A stretch of 17,296 nucleotides of DNA, taken from the NCBI GenBank assembly GCA_014382685.1, contig JACNJG010000208.1, positions 1-17,296 on the forward strand, in the 5' to 3' direction. The translations under genes and the position numbers were made by a program. The stretch comes from Candidatus Cloacimonadota bacterium (GTDB lineage Bacteria > Cloacimonadota > Cloacimonadia > JGIOTU-2). The notes beneath the pieces were generated by a model, which did not search any database, had not been told where the DNA came from, and saw only the letters and a program-made list of their open reading frames with translations. Numbering within the stretch: position 1 is the stretch's first letter; every line of letters begins with the position of its first letter. Shown here piece after piece: positions 15,591 to 17,296 of this stretch.

Positions 15591-15606
15591 ACGAGAGTTG
15601 ACAAAG

Positions 15607-15711
15607 ATGAATAGTAATGAGAAGAGTTTCCTGAGAATGAAAGGAGCTCGTAGAGCGACTGGAGTTCTCAGGAAATTGAAGGCACAAATTATTGGAGGTA
15701 TCAATGATTAA
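15607..15711 (+). CDS. Candidate small basic protein or leader peptide, 34 aa
   Basis: An ATG-started reading frame of 34 codons that ends TAA at 15709-15711, overlapping the DUF1670 start (ATG 15704) by 8 nt in another frame. It begins MNSNEKSFLRMKG, continues ARRATGVLRKLKAQ and ends IIGGIND. It holds 4 Lys and 4 Arg against 1 Glu and 1 Asp, so it is strongly basic. GAGAG at 15593-15597 could serve as a ribosome site, 9 nt ahead. The ribosome site of the next gene (GGAGG 15694-15698) lies inside this frame, so its translation would affect the start of the DUF1670 gene. An open frame this short is not rare by chance, and no family is recognised. The overlap and the placement after TATAAT are the arguments for it. 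Confidence 0.35.
   Translation: MNSNEKSFLRMKGARRATGVLRKLKAQIIGGIND
15627..15675 (+). promoter_or_regulatory. Leader hairpin, 11-bp perfect stem, before DUF1670 genes
   Basis: TTTCCTGAGAA (15627-15637) pairs exactly with TTCTCAGGAAA (15665-15675); G-T pairs extend it one step at both ends. The 27-nt loop contains AAAGGAG and a nested 4-bp hairpin, GCTC-GTA-GAGC (15646-15656). No T run follows, so it is not an ordinary terminator. It ends 18 nt before the GGAGG ribosome site of the first DUF1670 gene, so a role in translation or processing control, or as a protein-binding site, is possible. Confidence 0.55.
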
Positions 15712-16525
15712 TAATTCTTCTCTTGGAAAATGGAATCGTCTGAAGCAGAAAAATTTGAATCAGCGATTCATTAATGAGGTGATCGATGGGCTGAACTGTT
15801 CTCCGTTTGAAGCTTCTGCTGTTCTCGATACAGTCTATAAGGTCTATAATACTTACTTTGAGAGTTGTCCATATCTCAAACAGGGACAGCTTTTCTTTGA
15901 AGTTGTTGCCGTAGAATCAAGACCTGATGCAGCTCTTTCTGACTGCAAAATGGTTACTGTTATTCTTACTATGAATGATGATGAAAATGATCTGTTAATA
16001 CGTGAGAAGGAAGGAGTTGTCAGTCTTCGGCAGCATAGGTTACAGAGAATTGCAGAGGAGACTTTTCAGCAAGGTGGACTGCTCACTGTTGAGGATATAG
16101 CCTACCGTCTTTTTAACTGTGGTATGAGAACGATTTCTCGCGATATAAAAGAGTTGAAAGAGAAAGGGATTGTCCTTCCGCTAAGATCGATCGTAAAAGA
16201 TATGGGGCGTGCTATCAGCCACCGTTCACTTATCATCAAAGAATGGTTAGCTGGAAAGGAATATTCCGATATCGCCCAAAGTACTCATCATAGCATCTCT
16301 TCCGTTCAGAATTATGTCGATAAGTTCAAACGAGTAATTATGCTGATAGAAGAAGGTCGGGAGCTAAATACCATTTCTTTTCTTGTGAAAATCTCTAAGG
16401 CACTGGTAAAAGAATATGTAGAAATTTATAAACGGTTCGACATTGTATCCCACAGAAAGAAAGAATTAACCGATATTGTTAAAAAAAAGGAAAATATCAG
16501 CGAAAAGAACGGAGGGACTCAATGA
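15704..16525 (+). CDS. DUF1670 family protein, subunit A (HTH-rich)
   Basis: A 273-residue soluble protein from ATG 15704, chosen because GGAGG (15694-15698) sits 5 nt ahead; an in-frame TTG at 15692 overlaps that ribosome site. I recognise the family as DUF1670, which has no assigned function that I know of. The centre has QQGGLLTVEDIAYRLF and then RTISRDIKELKEKGIVLPLR, which reads like a winged helix-turn-helix (the DeoR-like pattern RTI.RDIK.L...G). Two more HTH-like segments follow: YSDIAQSTHHSISSVQNYVDKF and LNTISFLVKISKALVKEYVEIY. The tail is Lys-rich. No DDE, HUH, nuclease or ATPase motif is visible. DNA binding is therefore inferred, while a catalytic role is unsupported. Its TGA overlaps the next gene by ATGA, and that gene is a paralog. 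Confidence 0.75.
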   Translation: MINNSSLGKWNRLKQKNLNQRFINEVIDGLNCSPFEASAVLDTVYKVYNTYFESCPYLKQGQLFFEVVAVESRPDAALSDCKMVTVILTMNDDENDLLIREKEGVVSLRQHRLQRIAEETFQQGGLLTVEDIAYRLFNCGMRTISRDIKELKEKGIVLPLRSIVKDMGRAISHRSLIIKEWLAGKEYSDIAQSTHHSISSVQNYVDKFKRVIMLIEEGRELNTISFLVKISKALVKEYVEIYKRFDIVSHRKKELTDIVKKKENISEKNGGTQ

Positions 16526-17277
16526 ATCAAAAACCAGATTCTCAAAAACGTTATAACTCTGCTAAAGAACGTTTTCTGGGGCGTGCTTTGGTTAATTTCT
16601 TTAACAGGGAGCTTCCTAGAATGTTCGGACCTGTTCTGCGTGAGAAGTTAGCTGCTGAAATAATGAAAATAGTAAATGATTTAAATGTTGATTCAAACAG
16701 TTTGAAACCTGGACAGATCCTATGGAATGCATTAGATAAATCAACAAGAGGGGACTCACCGAGACGAAGATATAAAGCAGTTATCTTAACAATCGTTAAT
16801 GAGGAAGATATTGAATACCTGGCTAATGGAGGATCAAGAACAGAACTGAACAAGAAAGTAGTTGCACGCATGATCAATGAAGCATATGAACAGGGAGGAA
16901 TTCTTTCCATGCGTGATATAGCTCTATTAACATTAAGAACAGGAGGCAGTATTTCTGCTTATAGAAAAGCATATGAAGAAGAGCATAATGTGATTCTACC
17001 GCACACTGGGGTTTTGCATGATATGGGTTCATGCATAACTCATAAAGGTCAGATCATTAGAAAAGTTTATATTGAAAAGAAAGACCCTGTTATTGTATCA
17101 AAAGAAACAAGACACACTCAAAAAGCTGTTGATCGCTATCTCACTGATTTTAATCGGGTAAGATGTGCTTATGATCATAACAGTAATGTTGATTATGTCC
17201 ATATCGTTACAGGTATCTCAAAATGCGTTGTTAATCAATATTTTGAGATTATTAAAGAAATAGAAAAAAATACTTGA
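16522..17277 (+). CDS. DUF1670 family protein, subunit B (paralog of A)
   Basis: A 251-residue paralog of the preceding protein. Shared landmarks in the same order are LKPGQ (LKQGQ in A), a VILTI..NEED strand, EQGGILSMRDIALL, VILPHTGVLHDMGSCITHKG (in A: VLPLRSIVKDMGRAISHRS), RHTQKAVDRYLTDFNRV and VTGISKCVVNQYFEIIKE. The last two again look like helix-turn-helix units. B begins with an extra segment (ERFLGRALVNFFNRELPRMFG) that A lacks in this form, and it has a weaker first HTH, so the two are not recent duplicates. GGAGGG (16511-16516) and the ATGA overlap suggest near-equal, coupled expression, as for a heteromeric complex. The function is unknown. The stop is 2 bp from the second TGCCATATGGCA palindrome. 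Confidence 0.75.
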   Translation: MNQKPDSQKRYNSAKERFLGRALVNFFNRELPRMFGPVLREKLAAEIMKIVNDLNVDSNSLKPGQILWNALDKSTRGDSPRRRYKAVILTIVNEEDIEYLANGGSRTELNKKVVARMINEAYEQGGILSMRDIALLTLRTGGSISAYRKAYEEEHNVILPHTGVLHDMGSCITHKGQIIRKVYIEKKDPVIVSKETRHTQKAVDRYLTDFNRVRCAYDHNSNVDYVHIVTGISKCVVNQYFEIIKEIEKNT

Positions 17278-17278
17278 C

Positions 17279-17290
17279 TGCCATATGGCA
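17279..17290. promoter_or_regulatory. 12-bp perfect palindrome TGCCATATGGCA, right copy
   Basis: Identical to 15579-15590 and exactly 1700 bp from it. It begins 2 bp after the TGA of DUF1670 B. TTGACT at 17274-17279 overlaps its first base and could be a -35 box, which would put the palindrome in the promoter spacer of a gene beyond the window. The -10 position would be just past the end of the given sequence. The palindrome also holds an ATG followed by GCACTATCA, open to the window edge, but without a ribosome site. Confidence 0.6.
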
Positions 17291-17296
17291 CTATCA

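Noticed and set aside
15598..15603. Perfect -35-like hexamer TTGACA
   Set aside because: No -10-like hexamer lies 15 to 19 bp downstream (the region reads GAGAAGAG). TATAAT at 15571 explains the operon start better.
15404..15604. Minus-strand open frame of 66 codons
   Set aside because: It runs through the palindromic repeat cluster and the DUF1670 promoter region, is Arg/Ser/Phe-rich like translated repeats, and matches no family.
15579..17290. Classical insertion sequence with terminal inverted repeats
   Set aside because: Apart from the 12-bp palindrome (13 bp if compared inverted) the two ends share nothing. There is no DDE, serine/tyrosine recombinase or HUH motif in the two proteins, so only a weaker cassette hypothesis is kept.
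1..17296. CRISPR array, tRNA or rRNA genes
   Set aside because: No regularly spaced direct repeats of 25-40 bp and no cloverleaf or rRNA-like conserved segments were seen on either strand.

Overview
The window reads as chromosome of an uncultured, low-GC, Gram-negative-type bacterium. The best guess is the FCB side of the tree (Cloacimonadota-like). The guess rests on the secreted 'two-component-regulator propeller' protein with a C-terminal FlgD/T9SS-like beta domain, the undecaprenyl-phosphate-linked glycan genes, and a tandem pair of DUF1670 proteins. It is a judgement from protein style, not a placement test.

Region 1 (1-9934, + strand) is a surface-polysaccharide (O-antigen/exopolysaccharide type) cluster: a GT4 glycosyltransferase cut by the window edge, a Wzx-like flippase, a GT-C (ArnT/PMT_2-like) membrane glycosyltransferase, two more GT4 enzymes and a WecA-type polyprenyl-phosphate sugar-1-phosphate transferase. 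A long secreted propeller protein follows. Most junctions are 4-nt ATGA overlaps, so the set looks like one translationally coupled operon. In the likely scheme the WecA-like enzyme primes the lipid carrier, the GT4 enzymes extend the glycan on the cytoplasmic face, the flippase exports it, and the GT-C enzyme acts on the outer face. No Wzy-type polymerase or ligase is visible here. recG follows 18 nt later (9953-12037) and carries two in-frame copies of an 18-bp perfect palindrome.

Region 2 (12281-15254, - strand) is a tight operon read pepP-type aminopeptidase -> coaD -> M16 zinc protease. It converges on recG across a 243-nt gap with no recognisable gene.

Region 3 (15255-17296) is the unusual part. 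A 450-nt divergent spacer holds a small repeat cluster, including a degenerate third copy of the recG palindrome. It is followed by a compact + strand cassette: a TATAAT box, a 12-bp perfect palindrome TGCCATATGGCA, a candidate 34-codon basic small ORF containing an 11-bp hairpin, and two overlapping paralogous DUF1670 genes rich in helix-turn-helix-like segments. An identical TGCCATATGGCA lies 2 nt past the last stop codon, exactly 1700 bp from the first. This is the best candidate for an undescribed system: either a self-regulating two-subunit DNA-binding module with its own operator, or a small mobile cassette bounded by its recognition site. No tRNA, rRNA, CRISPR array or recognisable transposase was seen.
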